From Paludisphaera rhizosphaerae (GTDB taxonomy: Bacteria > Planctomycetota > Planctomycetia > Isosphaerales > Isosphaeraceae), in contig NZ_JAALCR010000011.1 in the NCBI RefSeq assembly GCF_011065895.1, positions 124,001 to 188,000 on the forward strand: a stretch of DNA of 64,000 nt, read 5' to 3'. Position 1 is the first letter of the stretch; every line of letters starts with the position of its first letter. Position numbers and translations under genes: made by a program. The notes under the pieces were generated by a model that did no database searches, had not been told where the DNA came from, and saw only the letters and a program-made list of their open reading frames with translations. Shown here piece after piece: positions 1 through 9,493 of this stretch.

Positions 1-179
1 GTACCGACCATCGCGACGCCCACGTTCTGGCTGGCGATGTTGGGCAGGGCCGGCGGCGCCGTCCCCCCCAGGTCAATGGACAGCAGGATCTTCGCCTCGA
101 GACTTTCCGCTCGCGGGAGGCACTTCGCAGCCTTGCGCTTCGAAGGGCCGAGCCGAGGTCCGCGCTTGCCAATCAGCAT
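1..179 (-). CDS. LEPR-XLL-type extracellular protein, N-terminal fragment
   Basis: This open frame starts with ATG at 179 and runs off the left edge, so only about 59 residues are visible. AGGGAG lies about eight bases upstream of the ATG. The N-terminus is basic and then reads LPRAESLEAKILLSIDLG, which resembles the LEPR-XLL motif (consensus like LExRxLLS) found at the start of many large planctomycete cell-surface proteins. In that family the motif precedes a variable extracellular region, so the missing part is probably a large secreted or surface protein; this is inference. The region after the motif (GGTAPPALPNIASQNVGV) looks extracellular and proline/alanine rich. It is divergent from the export operon that begins at 591. 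Confidence 0.7.
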   Translation of the reverse strand, partial: MLIGKRGPRLGPSKRKAAKCLPRAESLEAKILLSIDLGGTAPPALPNIASQNVGVAMVG

Positions 180-590
180 CTTGGAGACTCCCTTCTCCCA
201 GGCATCCTTCCGCGTTCCGCCCCGAGTGCTCTCGCACGGGCCTCGCGGCGGGCGTCCCTCGTGAGTCTCGCCCGCACCGGGCGGCTTCAGCCGTCGGCGA
301 GGGCGGGTTCGGCGCGAATCCGCCGCCAAGGGTCCCTTACTACCACTGAGATTTCGGCCTTGACGCGTCTCGGCCTCCACTCCAATCCACCCCGGGCGCA
401 TCCCCTGGAGTGGGAAGCCGTCGCACCTTCGATTCAACTCGGACAATCCGCAGACCCGATACAACCTCTGTCGCGGCCCGCGAGGTCGTCCGCGTCCCCG
501 TTCCCTGGAGGCCCGGGACGCCCGCCGAGCAACGCGACGCGCCCCCACCGGGCGGTTGTCCCACGGGATGCCAGTCGTCGAGGCGAAAAA
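180..590. promoter_or_regulatory. Divergent intergenic region, no gene seen
   Basis: About 410 bases lie between the divergent LEPR-XLL gene and the export operon. The frame of the downstream gene stays open back to 261, but the lipoprotein signal at 591 marks the real start. No confident promoter boxes or RNA gene could be identified. It presumably carries promoters for both directions. Confidence 0.4.
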
Positions 591-3302
591 ATGGCCGAAT
601 TTACGCATAAGACCCCCCGCACGCCCCTCAAGCGGCTGGGCGCCCTGCCGGCCCTGCTCGCAGCGACGCTGGGCGTACTCCCTGGATGCACCCGCGAATT
701 CTTCCGCGAGTGGGCAAACCAGGACGTCTCCGAAGCGGTCTTCGAAAAGAGCCGCGACCCCCGATGGCGGCTGGACACGTTCTCGGTCGAGCCCCCCGCC
801 CTCTCTCGGTTCGCCGACCCCTACGATCAGGAATTCCCGCCAGCCCCTCCTGACGACCCGGCCGCCGAGGCCCTCTCCCCGGTCCCCCAATCGCCGGACA
901 ACCGGCTGATGATCCCGGTCGAGGGGACCGGCTACACGGCCATGCTCGAAGGGTGGCGGGAAGAACGCGAGGCAATGCGCCAGGACGAGCCGACCCCAAC
1001 CGCCCCGCCCGGCCCCTCCGGCGGCCCCTCGCCGTTCTCGCCGCCTAACCCGGCGACCTCAACGCCGGGGCCGAACACGTTAAAGCTCAACCGTCCCGCC
1101 CCCGGGCGAGATCCCAAGGCTTCTCCGGAACTTATGGCCGACGCTCGTACCGGAGGGATCCCTCGGCCACGATCGGCCGAGAGCTTCAAGCCGGTCATCC
1201 CGCCGCCGCAGCGGCAGGGAGACCCGGCCCTGACACGCACAGCCTATCAGGACGCCTTGCAAGACCCGCAGCGTCCCCTCACGCCGGCGCCGGCGGTCCC
1301 CCTGGACCCGAACCCCCGCGGCCGCGACGAGGCCGATCCGAACCTCCCGAGGCCGGGACAGATGGTCCCCGGCCGGGGCGACGGCGCCTTCACTGAGGGC
1401 CAGGCCGCCGAGCTGGCAGGGCTCCTCGTCCCCGAGACGACCCCGCTCGACGAGGAAGTCGCAGGCGGTCTGCCCAAGGGGTCGAAGTACTACAAAGTCA
1501 ACATGCAGCAGGCCTTCACCCTGGCCCTGATCAATAGCCGCTACTATCAGACCAACCTCGAAACGCTCTACAGCTCCGCGTTGGCTGTCACGCTGCAGCG
1601 GTTCGCGTTCCAGCCTCAGTTCTACGCCGGCATGTCGCCCCAGACCTCACCTCTGGGTGCCGGCTTCCCGGCCCTGAACCCCAGCAACGTCTTCAATTAC
1701 CAGACGCGGTACACCCCCGGCGGTCAGGTCTCGGCCTATCAGATCAGCGAGGTCGCCGGCGTCGGCAAACTACTCAACTCGGGCGGTCGAGTCCTGACCG
1801 GATTCGCCAACCAGCTCGTCTTCAACTTCGTGGGGAACAAGCCCTTCCAACCGACCGTCCAGTCGTCGCTCCCGCTGACTTTCGTTCAGCCCCTCCTCAG
1901 GGGAGGCGGCCGAGCCGTCACGCTGGAAGCCCTCACGTTGGCTGAGCGTTCGCTGCTCTACCAGGTCCGCGCCTTCGCCAAGTTCCGTCAGGAGTTCATC
2001 GTCTCGGTGCTCATCGCCGGGTCGGTCCAGAACCTCGGTTCGACGTTCAACCTGGCCGGCTTCTCTAGCGCAGGCAACACCGACCCGGTCGTCGGATTCA
2101 TCCCGCTGGTCCTCGACGCCGCTCAGATCGAGATCGATAAACGGAACGTCGCCACGCTGGAACAGGTCGTCAGCCTGTATGAAGAGTTGATCGACGGCGA
2201 GGCTTCAGGTCTGACGCAGCTCCAGGTCGACCAGGCGAAGAATCAGTTGGCCACCGGTCGTCGCACGCTGGCCTCGGACATCCTGACTTACCGCTACGGC
2301 CTCGATCAGTTCAAGATGCAGATGGGCCTGCCGACGGACACGCCGCTGACCGTCGATCTGGGGATCTACTATCCGTTCCGCGACGTCTTCCGCCAGATCG
2401 ACAACTGGCAGCGAAACCCCAAGCGAGACCTGAAGGAGTTGCCGGACATCGTCGGCAATCTCCCGGACCTGGAAGACGTCGTCCTCGACGGCCGATCGGT
2501 GCTCAGCCCATACAAGGGACCCAACGCCCAGTTGATCTCCGACGAGGACGGCCTCGAAGACATCCTTCAGTCTGGAGTGCGGATCGCCCTGGAGTATCGG
2601 CTCGACATGCTGAACAACCGGGCCCAGCTCTACGACGCCTGGCGACAAATCCGCTACCAGGCAAACTCTCTCAAAGGTATATTGAACGTGGGTCTGACCA
2701 ACCAGGTGTTGACTCCCCCCACGACCACCAACCCATTCGGCTTCATGTCCCAGGCCACTCAGATGAGCCTGGTGCTGAACGCGGAGCTTCCCTTGATCCG
2801 AGTCGCCGAGCGGAACAACTTCCGTCAAGCGATTATCAACTACCAAAGACAGCGTCGCAGTCTCCAAGCCTCGGAAGACGCCCTGAAACTGCAGATTCGG
2901 CAAGACATCCGCTCGATGCAAATCGCCTATATCAACTATGCGATCGCCAAGCAGCAGTTGGAGCTCCAGGCCCGACTGAAAGACCAGGCCTTCGAGCAGC
3001 TGGTGGCCCCGCCCCAGGCGACCTCGGGTCAGAACCTCGCCCAGAACGCCAACGCGGCCACCCAGAACCAGAACTTGCTTAGCGCTCAGAGCGGTCTGAT
3101 CAACTCCGAGGGGACGATCCTCAGCACCTGGCAGTCCTACGAGACCGCTCGACTCACCCTGTACCGCGACATCGGCACCTTGCCGTACGATGAATGGGAG
3201 GCGTTCAGTGAACTTTTCCCTGCAGAATACCGAGGCCCCAGCCTCGGCCCCGGCACAAGCACCCCGCGACCTGCCGCCGCTGCAGCGGCCGAAACGCCGT
3301 AA
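591..3302 (+). CDS. TolC-family outer membrane efflux lipoprotein
   Basis: A 903-residue outer-membrane channel protein of the TolC/OEP type, expected to be the exit duct for the adaptor and ABC transporter that follow. The frame is open upstream to 261, but ATG at 591 begins a lipoprotein signal: basic n-region, hydrophobic stretch and lipobox LPGC with Cys at residue 33. Residues about 35-290 are proline-rich and low in complexity, a long periplasmic or linker segment not found in E. coli TolC. The OEP part starts near residue 297 (KYYKVNMQQAFTLALINSRY) and ends with long amphipathic helices rich in Gln and Ala. The last 95 bases overlap the next gene in another frame. Confidence 0.87.
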   Translation: MAEFTHKTPRTPLKRLGALPALLAATLGVLPGCTREFFREWANQDVSEAVFEKSRDPRWRLDTFSVEPPALSRFADPYDQEFPPAPPDDPAAEALSPVPQSPDNRLMIPVEGTGYTAMLEGWREEREAMRQDEPTPTAPPGPSGGPSPFSPPNPATSTPGPNTLKLNRPAPGRDPKASPELMADARTGGIPRPRSAESFKPVIPPPQRQGDPALTRTAYQDALQDPQRPLTPAPAVPLDPNPRGRDEADPNLPRPGQMVPGRGDGAFTEGQAAELAGLLVPETTPLDEEVAGGLPKGSKYYKVNMQQAFTLALINSRYYQTNLETLYSSALAVTLQRFAFQPQFYAGMSPQTSPLGAGFPALNPSNVFNYQTRYTPGGQVSAYQISEVAGVGKLLNSGGRVLTGFANQLVFNFVGNKPFQPTVQSSLPLTFVQPLLRGGGRAVTLEALTLAERSLLYQVRAFAKFRQEFIVSVLIAGSVQNLGSTFNLAGFSSAGNTDPVVGFIPLVLDAAQIEIDKRNVATLEQVVSLYEELIDGEASGLTQLQVDQAKNQLATGRRTLASDILTYRYGLDQFKMQMGLPTDTPLTVDLGIYYPFRDVFRQIDNWQRNPKRDLKELPDIVGNLPDLEDVVLDGRSVLSPYKGPNAQLISDEDGLEDILQSGVRIALEYRLDMLNNRAQLYDAWRQIRYQANSLKGILNVGLTNQVLTPPTTTNPFGFMSQATQMSLVLNAELPLIRVAERNNFRQAIINYQRQRRSLQASEDALKLQIRQDIRSMQIAYINYAIAKQQLELQARLKDQAFEQLVAPPQATSGQNLAQNANAATQNQNLLSAQSGLINSEGTILSTWQSYETARLTLYRDIGTLPYDEWEAFSELFPAEYRGPSLGPGTSTPRPAAAAAAETP

Positions 3303-5169
3303 GGCCTCCTTCGGCAAGATTTTGGCTCTGGGTCTCGCCTCCCTCCTCGCGATCGGAGGCGTGGCCCTGGTCACCGTCCCGGGGTTGAGCAAGCCGGTCC
3401 GCGGCTTCTTCACCCCGACCACGATGGACATTATCCCCTTCGAGGTCAAACGAGGCGTCCTACCGATCACGGTCACCGAAAAGGGCTCCCTCGAAAGCGC
3501 CAAGAACGAGGACGTGTTCTGCCAGGTCGAGGGGACGACCACGATCATCACGATCCTCCCTGAAGGGACGAGGGTCAAGAAGGGGGACCTGGTCTGCGAA
3601 CTCGACTCGGCGACCCTCAAAGAGTCGCTCATCAATCAGCAGATCTCCACCCGCGGCGCCGAGGCCTCCTTCCAGCAGGCCAAGCTCACCCGCGAGGTGG
3701 CTGAGATCGCCGTTGAGGAATACGTCAAAGGCATTTACGCCCAGGACAAGGCGACCATCAACGGCGAAATCAAGCTGGCTGAATCCGACCTCGCCCGCGC
3801 CGCCGACCGCGTCGAATGGGCCAACCGGATGTTCGACAAGGGCTACGTCTCCCGCGCCCAGAAGGTCTCTGAAGAGCTGAACCTCCAGAAGGCCCAGTTC
3901 GCCCTGGAACAGGCCAACAGCAAGCTCGACGTCCTTGAGAAGTTCACCAAGGAAAAGACCATCAAGGAGTTGCGCTCCGACGTCGAGAAGGCCCTCTCCG
4001 ACGAAAAGGCCAAGGAACAGACCTACATGCTGGAAAAGGAGAAGGAGGCGAAGTACGAGCGGCAGATCTCCAACTGCAAGCTCTTCGCCCCCGGCGACGG
4101 TCTGGTCGTCTACGCCAACGACCCCGGCCGCAACTTCGGCTCCAACACCCCCCAGATCGAGGAAGGCGCGAGCGTCCGCGAACGTCAGAAGATCTTCAGC
4201 CTGCCAGACATCGGCAACATGCAGGTGAACGCCAAGATCCATGAGTCGCAGATCGACAAGATCACGCCCAAGATGAAGGCCAAGATCCGCGTCGACGCCT
4301 TCGCCGATACGGAACTGGATGGGGCCGTCGTCGACGTCGCCCCCCTGCCCGACCCGTCGAGCTTCTTTAGCTCCGACATCAAGGTCTACACCTCGCACAT
4401 CAAAATCGACAGCGCTCTGGCGGGCCTCCGCCCGGGTATGAATGCCGAGGTCGTGATCCTGGTCGACCGCAAGGAAGACGTGCTGACCGTCCCCGTTCAG
4501 GCCGTCCTGGAGTTCAAGGGGAAAGACCACCTCGCCGTGAAGGGGGCCGAGGGCTACACCCGCAAGGAAGTCAGCCTCGGCGCGACGAACGACAAGTACG
4601 TCCAGATCACCGAGGGCGTCACCGCCGGCCAGGTCGTCGCCTTGAATCCGGTCTCCCTCCTGAGCGACGACGAGAAGCGCGAGCTCTTCTCCGTGGGTCG
4701 CGCGGGCTCGAAGAAGGGTGCCGAAGGCAAGGAAGGCGAAGCCAAGGGCGAGGCCGGCCCCGGCGGACCAGTAGCAGCCGGCGGACCGGCCGGCCCTGGC
4801 GGACCCGGCGGGGGATCGCCTGATGCAGCCAAGGCCAAAGGCAAGGGCGCCGGTGCCCGCCGTGGCGGCGCGGGCGGTGGGATGGGCGCCATGGGCGCCA
4901 TCTTCCAGAAGCTGAGCGAGGAAGATCGAAGCAAGCTGCGCACGGCCACCGAAGAGGAGAGGGCCGCCATCCTTCAGAAGGCTGGAGCTACGCCCGAGCA
5001 GATCGACCAGATGCGCCAGATGCGTCAGCAGGGCGGCGGCGGTGGTGGCGGATTCGGCGGCGGTCCGGGCGGTCCGGGCGGCGGCGGCGGCCGTCGCGGC
5101 GGTGGTCCGGGCGGCGGTGGTCCGGGTGGTGGTGGTGGCGGCGGCGGCGAAGGGCCGGGAGGCAACTGA
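3208..5169 (+). CDS. HlyD/MacA-like membrane fusion (adaptor) protein
   Basis: A 653-residue periplasmic adaptor expected to link the TolC-like duct to the MacB-type transporter. GTG at 3208 is chosen because GGGAGG lies six bases upstream; ATG at 3190 is the alternative and has no such site. Order of parts: short cytosolic N-terminus, one membrane helix (about residues 36-60), first half of a lipoyl-like hairpin, a long coiled coil (about 135-280), second half of the hairpin (FAPGDGLVVYAN), beta-barrel and membrane-proximal domains. The last 150 residues are unusual: two Gly/Pro-rich tracts flank a charged helical segment (FQKLSEEDRSKLRTATEEER). It belongs to the same subfamily as the proteins at 14837 and 59970. 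Confidence 0.87.
   Translation: MNFSLQNTEAPASAPAQAPRDLPPLQRPKRRKASFGKILALGLASLLAIGGVALVTVPGLSKPVRGFFTPTTMDIIPFEVKRGVLPITVTEKGSLESAKNEDVFCQVEGTTTIITILPEGTRVKKGDLVCELDSATLKESLINQQISTRGAEASFQQAKLTREVAEIAVEEYVKGIYAQDKATINGEIKLAESDLARAADRVEWANRMFDKGYVSRAQKVSEELNLQKAQFALEQANSKLDVLEKFTKEKTIKELRSDVEKALSDEKAKEQTYMLEKEKEAKYERQISNCKLFAPGDGLVVYANDPGRNFGSNTPQIEEGASVRERQKIFSLPDIGNMQVNAKIHESQIDKITPKMKAKIRVDAFADTELDGAVVDVAPLPDPSSFFSSDIKVYTSHIKIDSALAGLRPGMNAEVVILVDRKEDVLTVPVQAVLEFKGKDHLAVKGAEGYTRKEVSLGATNDKYVQITEGVTAGQVVALNPVSLLSDDEKRELFSVGRAGSKKGAEGKEGEAKGEAGPGGPVAAGGPAGPGGPGGGSPDAAKAKGKGAGARRGGAGGGMGAMGAIFQKLSEEDRSKLRTATEEERAAILQKAGATPEQIDQMRQMRQQGGGGGGGFGGGPGGPGGGGGRRGGGPGGGGPGGGGGGGGEGPGGN
4690..5166 (+). 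repeat. Glycine-rich low-complexity coding tract
   Basis: The 3' end of the adaptor gene is dominated by GGC/GGT/GGN codons giving polyglycine with scattered Pro and Arg, split by one helical block at about 4895-5025. It is a coding simple-sequence tract, prone to length change, and has no counterpart at the C-terminus of the sister adaptors in this window. Confidence 0.75.
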
Positions 5170-5171
5170 TC

Positions 5172-6005
<834 letters not shown>

Positions 6006-6066
6006 CCCTCGTTCGACTCGACAGCCCCGCCCTCCTTCTCGACCGCCACCGTCAAGGATCGAACTC

Positions 6067-7344
6067 ATGCGACGCATCTGGCGCGGCCTGAAACTCGGCA
6101 TGAAGAGCCTGTTGCTGCACAAGCTGCGGTCGGGCCTGACGGTGCTCGGCATCGTCTTCGGCGTCGCCGCCGTTATCTCGATGCTGGCGATCGCCGAGGG
6201 CTCCAGCCGAGACGCCTTGCAACGCATTCAGGCCCTGGGCGCCACCAACATCATCGTCCGCTCGGTCAAGCCCAGCGACGAGGCCCAGGCCACCGGCGGC
6301 CGCCCCTCGCGCATCCTGAATTACGGGCTCAAATACGACGACTACGACCGGATCATGTCGACCGTGCCGACGATTAAAAAGGCGCTGCCGATCCGGGAGA
6401 TCCGGAAGCAGGTCCGTCGTCTCGAATACTTCCTCGACGGCCGCGTCGTGGGGACGACCCCGGATTACGCCGAGTTCAACATGCTCCAAATGGAGCGCGG
6501 CCGGTTCCTCACGGCGGCGGACAACGACAAGTACCAGAACTTCGCCGTGCTCGCCGCGACGACCGCCAAGACGCTCTTCCCCTACGAAGACCCGCTCAAT
6601 CAGACGGTCAAACTGGGCTCCGACTACTACACGGTCGTCGGGGTCACGAGGGAACGCGAAAGCTCCGCGGGCGTCGGCGGCAGTCTGGCGGCTCAGGACT
6701 TCAACAAGGACGTCTACATCCCGTTGAATACCTGCCGCGTTCGGTTCGGCGAGAAGATCGTCAACAACCGCTCGGGCTCCATGGAGGCGGAGGAGACGCA
6801 GCTCTCGCAGATCACTCTCCAGGTGAGCAGCACCGACGAGGTCCAGCCCACGGTTCCCGTCATCAAGGCGGCCTACGAGAGGTGGCACCCGAAGAAGGAC
6901 GTGGAGATGACCGTCCCCTACGACCTGTTGCTGGAGTCGCAACGGACGGCCCGACAGTTCAGCATCATCCTGGGAACGATCGCGGCGATCTCGCTGCTCG
7001 TCGGCGGCATCGGCATCATGAACATCATGCTGGCGACCGTCACCGAGCGCACCCGAGAGATCGGCATCCGCCGGGCCCTGGGGGCGAAGCGCAAGGACAT
7101 CACCCAGCAGTTCCTCATCGAGACGGTCGTGCTCTCCGGCGTGGGGGGCGTGCTGGGTGTTCTCCTCGGGGTGACGATCCCGATGGTGATGGTCTACTTC
7201 ATCCCCGACCAGAAGGCGTTCGTCACCGGACTGTCGGTGCTGCTGTCTTTCGGCATCTCGGTGGCTGTCGGGATTCTGTTCGGTTTGTATCCTGCGCGAC
7301 GCGCCGCGATGATGGATCCCATCGAGGCGCTGCGCCACGAATGA
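6067..7344 (+). CDS. MacB-type ABC transporter permease
   Basis: A 425-residue permease with the MacB fold: one N-terminal membrane helix (SGLTVLGIVFGVAAVISMLA, about 24-43), a large periplasmic MacB_PCD domain (about 45-290), then three C-terminal helices of the FtsX domain (starting FSIILGTIAAISLLVGGIGI). The conserved coupling segment ERTREIGIRRALGAKRKDI follows the second helix. AAGGA lies eight bases before the ATG. It is the last gene of the operon 591-7344, which therefore carries duct, adaptor, ATPase and permease: a complete MacAB-TolC-like exporter. Such exporters use the ATPase to drive periplasm-to-outside transport; the cargo is unknown. Confidence 0.92.
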   Translation: MRRIWRGLKLGMKSLLLHKLRSGLTVLGIVFGVAAVISMLAIAEGSSRDALQRIQALGATNIIVRSVKPSDEAQATGGRPSRILNYGLKYDDYDRIMSTVPTIKKALPIREIRKQVRRLEYFLDGRVVGTTPDYAEFNMLQMERGRFLTAADNDKYQNFAVLAATTAKTLFPYEDPLNQTVKLGSDYYTVVGVTRERESSAGVGGSLAAQDFNKDVYIPLNTCRVRFGEKIVNNRSGSMEAEETQLSQITLQVSSTDEVQPTVPVIKAAYERWHPKKDVEMTVPYDLLLESQRTARQFSIILGTIAAISLLVGGIGIMNIMLATVTERTREIGIRRALGAKRKDITQQFLIETVVLSGVGGVLGVLLGVTIPMVMVYFIPDQKAFVTGLSVLLSFGISVAVGILFGLYPARRAAMMDPIEALRHE

Positions 7345-7356
7345 TTCGAGCGACGT

Positions 7357-7386
7357 CCCGCGGCCGACGTCGACGTCGGCCGCGGG
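7357..7386 (+). terminator. Perfect 30-bp palindrome after the export operon
   Basis: The half-site CCCGCGGCCGACGTC is followed directly by its exact reverse complement, giving a perfect 30-bp palindrome twelve bases after the permease stop. It could fold as a very stable GC hairpin and end the operon. There is no T-run after it, so it is not a textbook intrinsic terminator; a dimeric protein-binding site is the alternative. The rest of 7387-7686 holds no gene and no confident promoter. Confidence 0.55.
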
Positions 7387-7686
7387 GGATCCCCGGGTTG
7401 GGCTTGCGTCGCTGTACAGGGATTACTAGGCTTGATTGCAGATGGACGTCACCGGATGCGGCCTACGCATTCGGCCGTCTCATTTTTTTTGTCCGGGGCC
7501 GTCCCCGGAGCCACACGGAGATCAGGGCCAAACCGCCGTCGTCCTTTGTCCGAGCCCGCTTCCCGGACCCGTAAGCTGGACGACGCCTCAACCCCACCGG
7601 CCGCATGAAGCGCGTCGCCTTTGCGGCGGCTGTCGTGCGATTCGCACATGTAACGACGACGAAGACGAAGATGGGAGCAGTTCGGC

Positions 7687-8166
7687 ATGTCCACAGACCG
7701 CATTCCGATGTCGAAGGAAGGCTACGAGAAGCTCAAGGCCCAACTCGACAAGATGAAAAATGAGGACATGTCCCGTATCGCCGAGCAGATAGCCCAGGCC
7801 CGCGGCTACGGCGACCTCTCTGAAAACGCCGAGTTCGACGCCGCCGTCGAAGCCCAGGGCATGCTCCAGGCCCGGATCAACGACCTTCAGGACAAGCTCT
7901 CACGCGCCTTCATCGTCGATAAGACGAACATGCCGACCGACCGCGTCGTCTTCGGCTCCAAGGTTCGCGTCCTCGACGTCGACATGGGCGATGAAGAAGA
8001 CTTCGTCCTTGTCGGCCCTGGCGAGGAAGACTACGACCGGAACCGCATCCTCCTGACCAGCCCGATCGGCCAGGCCCTCGTCAACAAGCGCGTCGGCGAC
8101 GAGGTCGAGGTGCCGATCCCCAAGGGGACGCTCAAGCTGAAGGTCGTCGAGATCGGCGTCGAGTAA
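7687..8166 (+). CDS. greA: Transcription elongation factor GreA
   Basis: A 159-residue protein matching GreA in length and layout. The N-terminal coiled coil carries the conserved block RGYGDLSENAEFDAA, whose acidic tip residues stimulate RNA cleavage by backtracked RNA polymerase. The C-terminal FKBP-like domain follows (VVFGSKVRVLD to GTLKLKVVEIGVE), with the usual SPIGQALVNKRVGDEVEV segment. GGGAGC lies about ten bases before the ATG. It stands alone on the plus strand and meets the pseudouridine synthase gene tail to tail after ten bases. Confidence 0.97.
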   Translation: MSTDRIPMSKEGYEKLKAQLDKMKNEDMSRIAEQIAQARGYGDLSENAEFDAAVEAQGMLQARINDLQDKLSRAFIVDKTNMPTDRVVFGSKVRVLDVDMGDEEDFVLVGPGEEDYDRNRILLTSPIGQALVNKRVGDEVEVPIPKGTLKLKVVEIGVE

Positions 8167-8176
8167 GTCGGCTCGC

Positions 8177-8908
8177 TCATATTCGCTTCGGATCGATCCC
8201 CCGCTCCCGCCATGACGGCGGCGGCGGGGCGGTCAGAATCAGCGGCCTCGACGTCGAGGGATGCCGCACCTGTAAGGACTGAGCGTGCAGGGCGATCCCC
8301 GGCGCGAAGTCTGATCGAGCGCCGTAGAGGGCGTCTCCCACGATCGGCGTCCCTCGCGCTGCGGCCTGCACTCGCAGTTGATGCGTGCGGCCGGTCTCGG
8401 GCCAGAGCCGCAGCCAGCGGAGCCCGTCTGGAAGAGTCGCAGACGCGTCGACCGAGACGCGCGTTCGCGCTTCGCGGGCTCTTGGCATACCCTCGGCGAC
8501 GACGTGAATCAGCCCGGCCGCATCGGTTGCGACGGTCAGCCAGTCCAGCCAGACGTCGCCGATGGGCGGCAGCGGCGACGGCCTTTCAACGGCCGTCGTT
8601 TCATCGGGCGTCTCGACGATCGCCCAGTATTCCTTGACCGTCTGCCGCTTCTCGAACTGGCTCGCCAGTCGTCGCGCGGCTTTCGGAGTCTTGGCCCAGA
8701 GCAAGACCCCCGACACCGGCCGGTCGAGGCGGTGAACGATGCCTACATAGGCTGATTCGGGTGAATTGGGAGCCAGGTGAAGCCGCACGTCCTGTTCAAG
8801 GGTGGTCTCGCCGGCGGGAGCCCACGTCCCCTGCGTCGGTTGGCCGGCCGGCTTGAACACGCCCAGGCAATGCTCGTCCTCAAAGAGGACGTGGAGGCCG
8901 GCGTTCAT
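8177..8908 (-). CDS. RluA-family pseudouridine synthase
   Basis: A 243-residue enzyme expected to convert uridine to pseudouridine in rRNA or tRNA. The catalytic block HRLDRPVSGVLLWAKT contains the expected Asp62. Later blocks GRTHQLRVQAA and VGDALYG are also typical of the RluA/RluC/RluD family. There is no N-terminal S4 domain; the protein begins directly with the catalytic fold (HVLFEDEHCLGVFKPAGQPT). The ATG at 8908 overlaps the stop of the upstream lipoprotein gene (ATGA), so the two are translationally coupled. The modified site cannot be named from the sequence; the target specificity within RluA-type enzymes varies. Confidence 0.9.
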   Translation of the reverse strand: MNAGLHVLFEDEHCLGVFKPAGQPTQGTWAPAGETTLEQDVRLHLAPNSPESAYVGIVHRLDRPVSGVLLWAKTPKAARRLASQFEKRQTVKEYWAIVETPDETTAVERPSPLPPIGDVWLDWLTVATDAAGLIHVVAEGMPRAREARTRVSVDASATLPDGLRWLRLWPETGRTHQLRVQAAARGTPIVGDALYGARSDFAPGIALHAQSLQVRHPSTSRPLILTAPPPPSWRERGIDPKRI

Positions 8909-9369
8909 TGGGGGGCGTCGGACGGTGGGTTCGCCCTGAGATCCTTCGTCAGCGACTGCGAGCCGGTTTCGTTCGACCGCATCAAGCCCTCGGCCAGATC
9001 GGCGGGAGTGGCGTCCTGAGTTGGGTCGAGGCCCGATGTGCCCGGCGGGCCGTACTTGTTCGAGGTCGGTTGCGCAATCCTCTCGCCGGCCGTCGGAGTG
9101 CCGAAGATCGCCGGCTTCGAAGCGCGGACGAGGCGGTCGTCGCCGGAAGCCCCCGGCGCGGCGTTGAACGAGTTCATGTTCGAGGGGCCGACGGCGGGAT
9201 GGGGTTCGTTGCTGAAGCCGACGGTAGGGGGGGCCCCGCCTGTCCGGGAGTAAGCCCTGCCGGGCGGAACCTCGCTCTTGGTGCTCCGGCAGCCGGCCGC
9301 CGCCATGATCGCCAGAACTAGGACGCCCCCGATCCGAAGACGCATGAAAGGAACGTCGGGTCGATCCAT
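8905..9369 (-). CDS. Small hypothetical lipoprotein
   Basis: A 154-residue protein with a lipoprotein signal (RIGGVLVLAIMAAAGC, Cys27), followed by a Pro/Gly/Ser-rich tail without a recognisable domain. ATG at 9369 is preferred over ATG at 9345 because GGAGG lies eight bases upstream. The low-complexity mature region (residues 28-154) suggests a disordered periplasmic or cell-envelope protein. Its stop overlaps the start of the pseudouridine synthase gene; that coupling does not suggest a shared function by itself. Confidence 0.75.
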   Translation of the reverse strand: MDRPDVPFMRLRIGGVLVLAIMAAAGCRSTKSEVPPGRAYSRTGGAPPTVGFSNEPHPAVGPSNMNSFNAAPGASGDDRLVRASKPAIFGTPTAGERIAQPTSNKYGPPGTSGLDPTQDATPADLAEGLMRSNETGSQSLTKDLRANPPSDAPQ

Positions 9370-9394
9370 CGACGGAACCTCCAACCACCCGCGA

Positions 9395-9436
9395 AACGCA
9401 AAACGGACGCTCCGGGCGCAGCGGCCCGGGCGTCCG
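9395..9436 (-). terminator. Intrinsic terminator of the superoxide dismutase gene
   Basis: On the minus strand, downstream of sodA, CGGACGCCCGGGC pairs with GCCCGGAGCGTCCG around a six-base loop, and the stem is followed by TTTTGCGTTT. Stem plus T-rich tail fits a Rho-independent terminator. It separates sodA from the lipoprotein gene that starts at 9369. Confidence 0.7.
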
Positions 9437-9493
9437 GATGATAGCGATCGCGAGGAGGCGGTCAAGTCAGGCCGACCAGCCCCCGTTGCGGGC

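Noticed and set aside
6052-7338. A 428-codon minus-strand frame over the permease gene.
   Set aside because: The plus strand is an unmistakable MacB-type permease in an operon; the antisense frame is a codon-bias shadow (His/Asp/Arg/Gly-rich).
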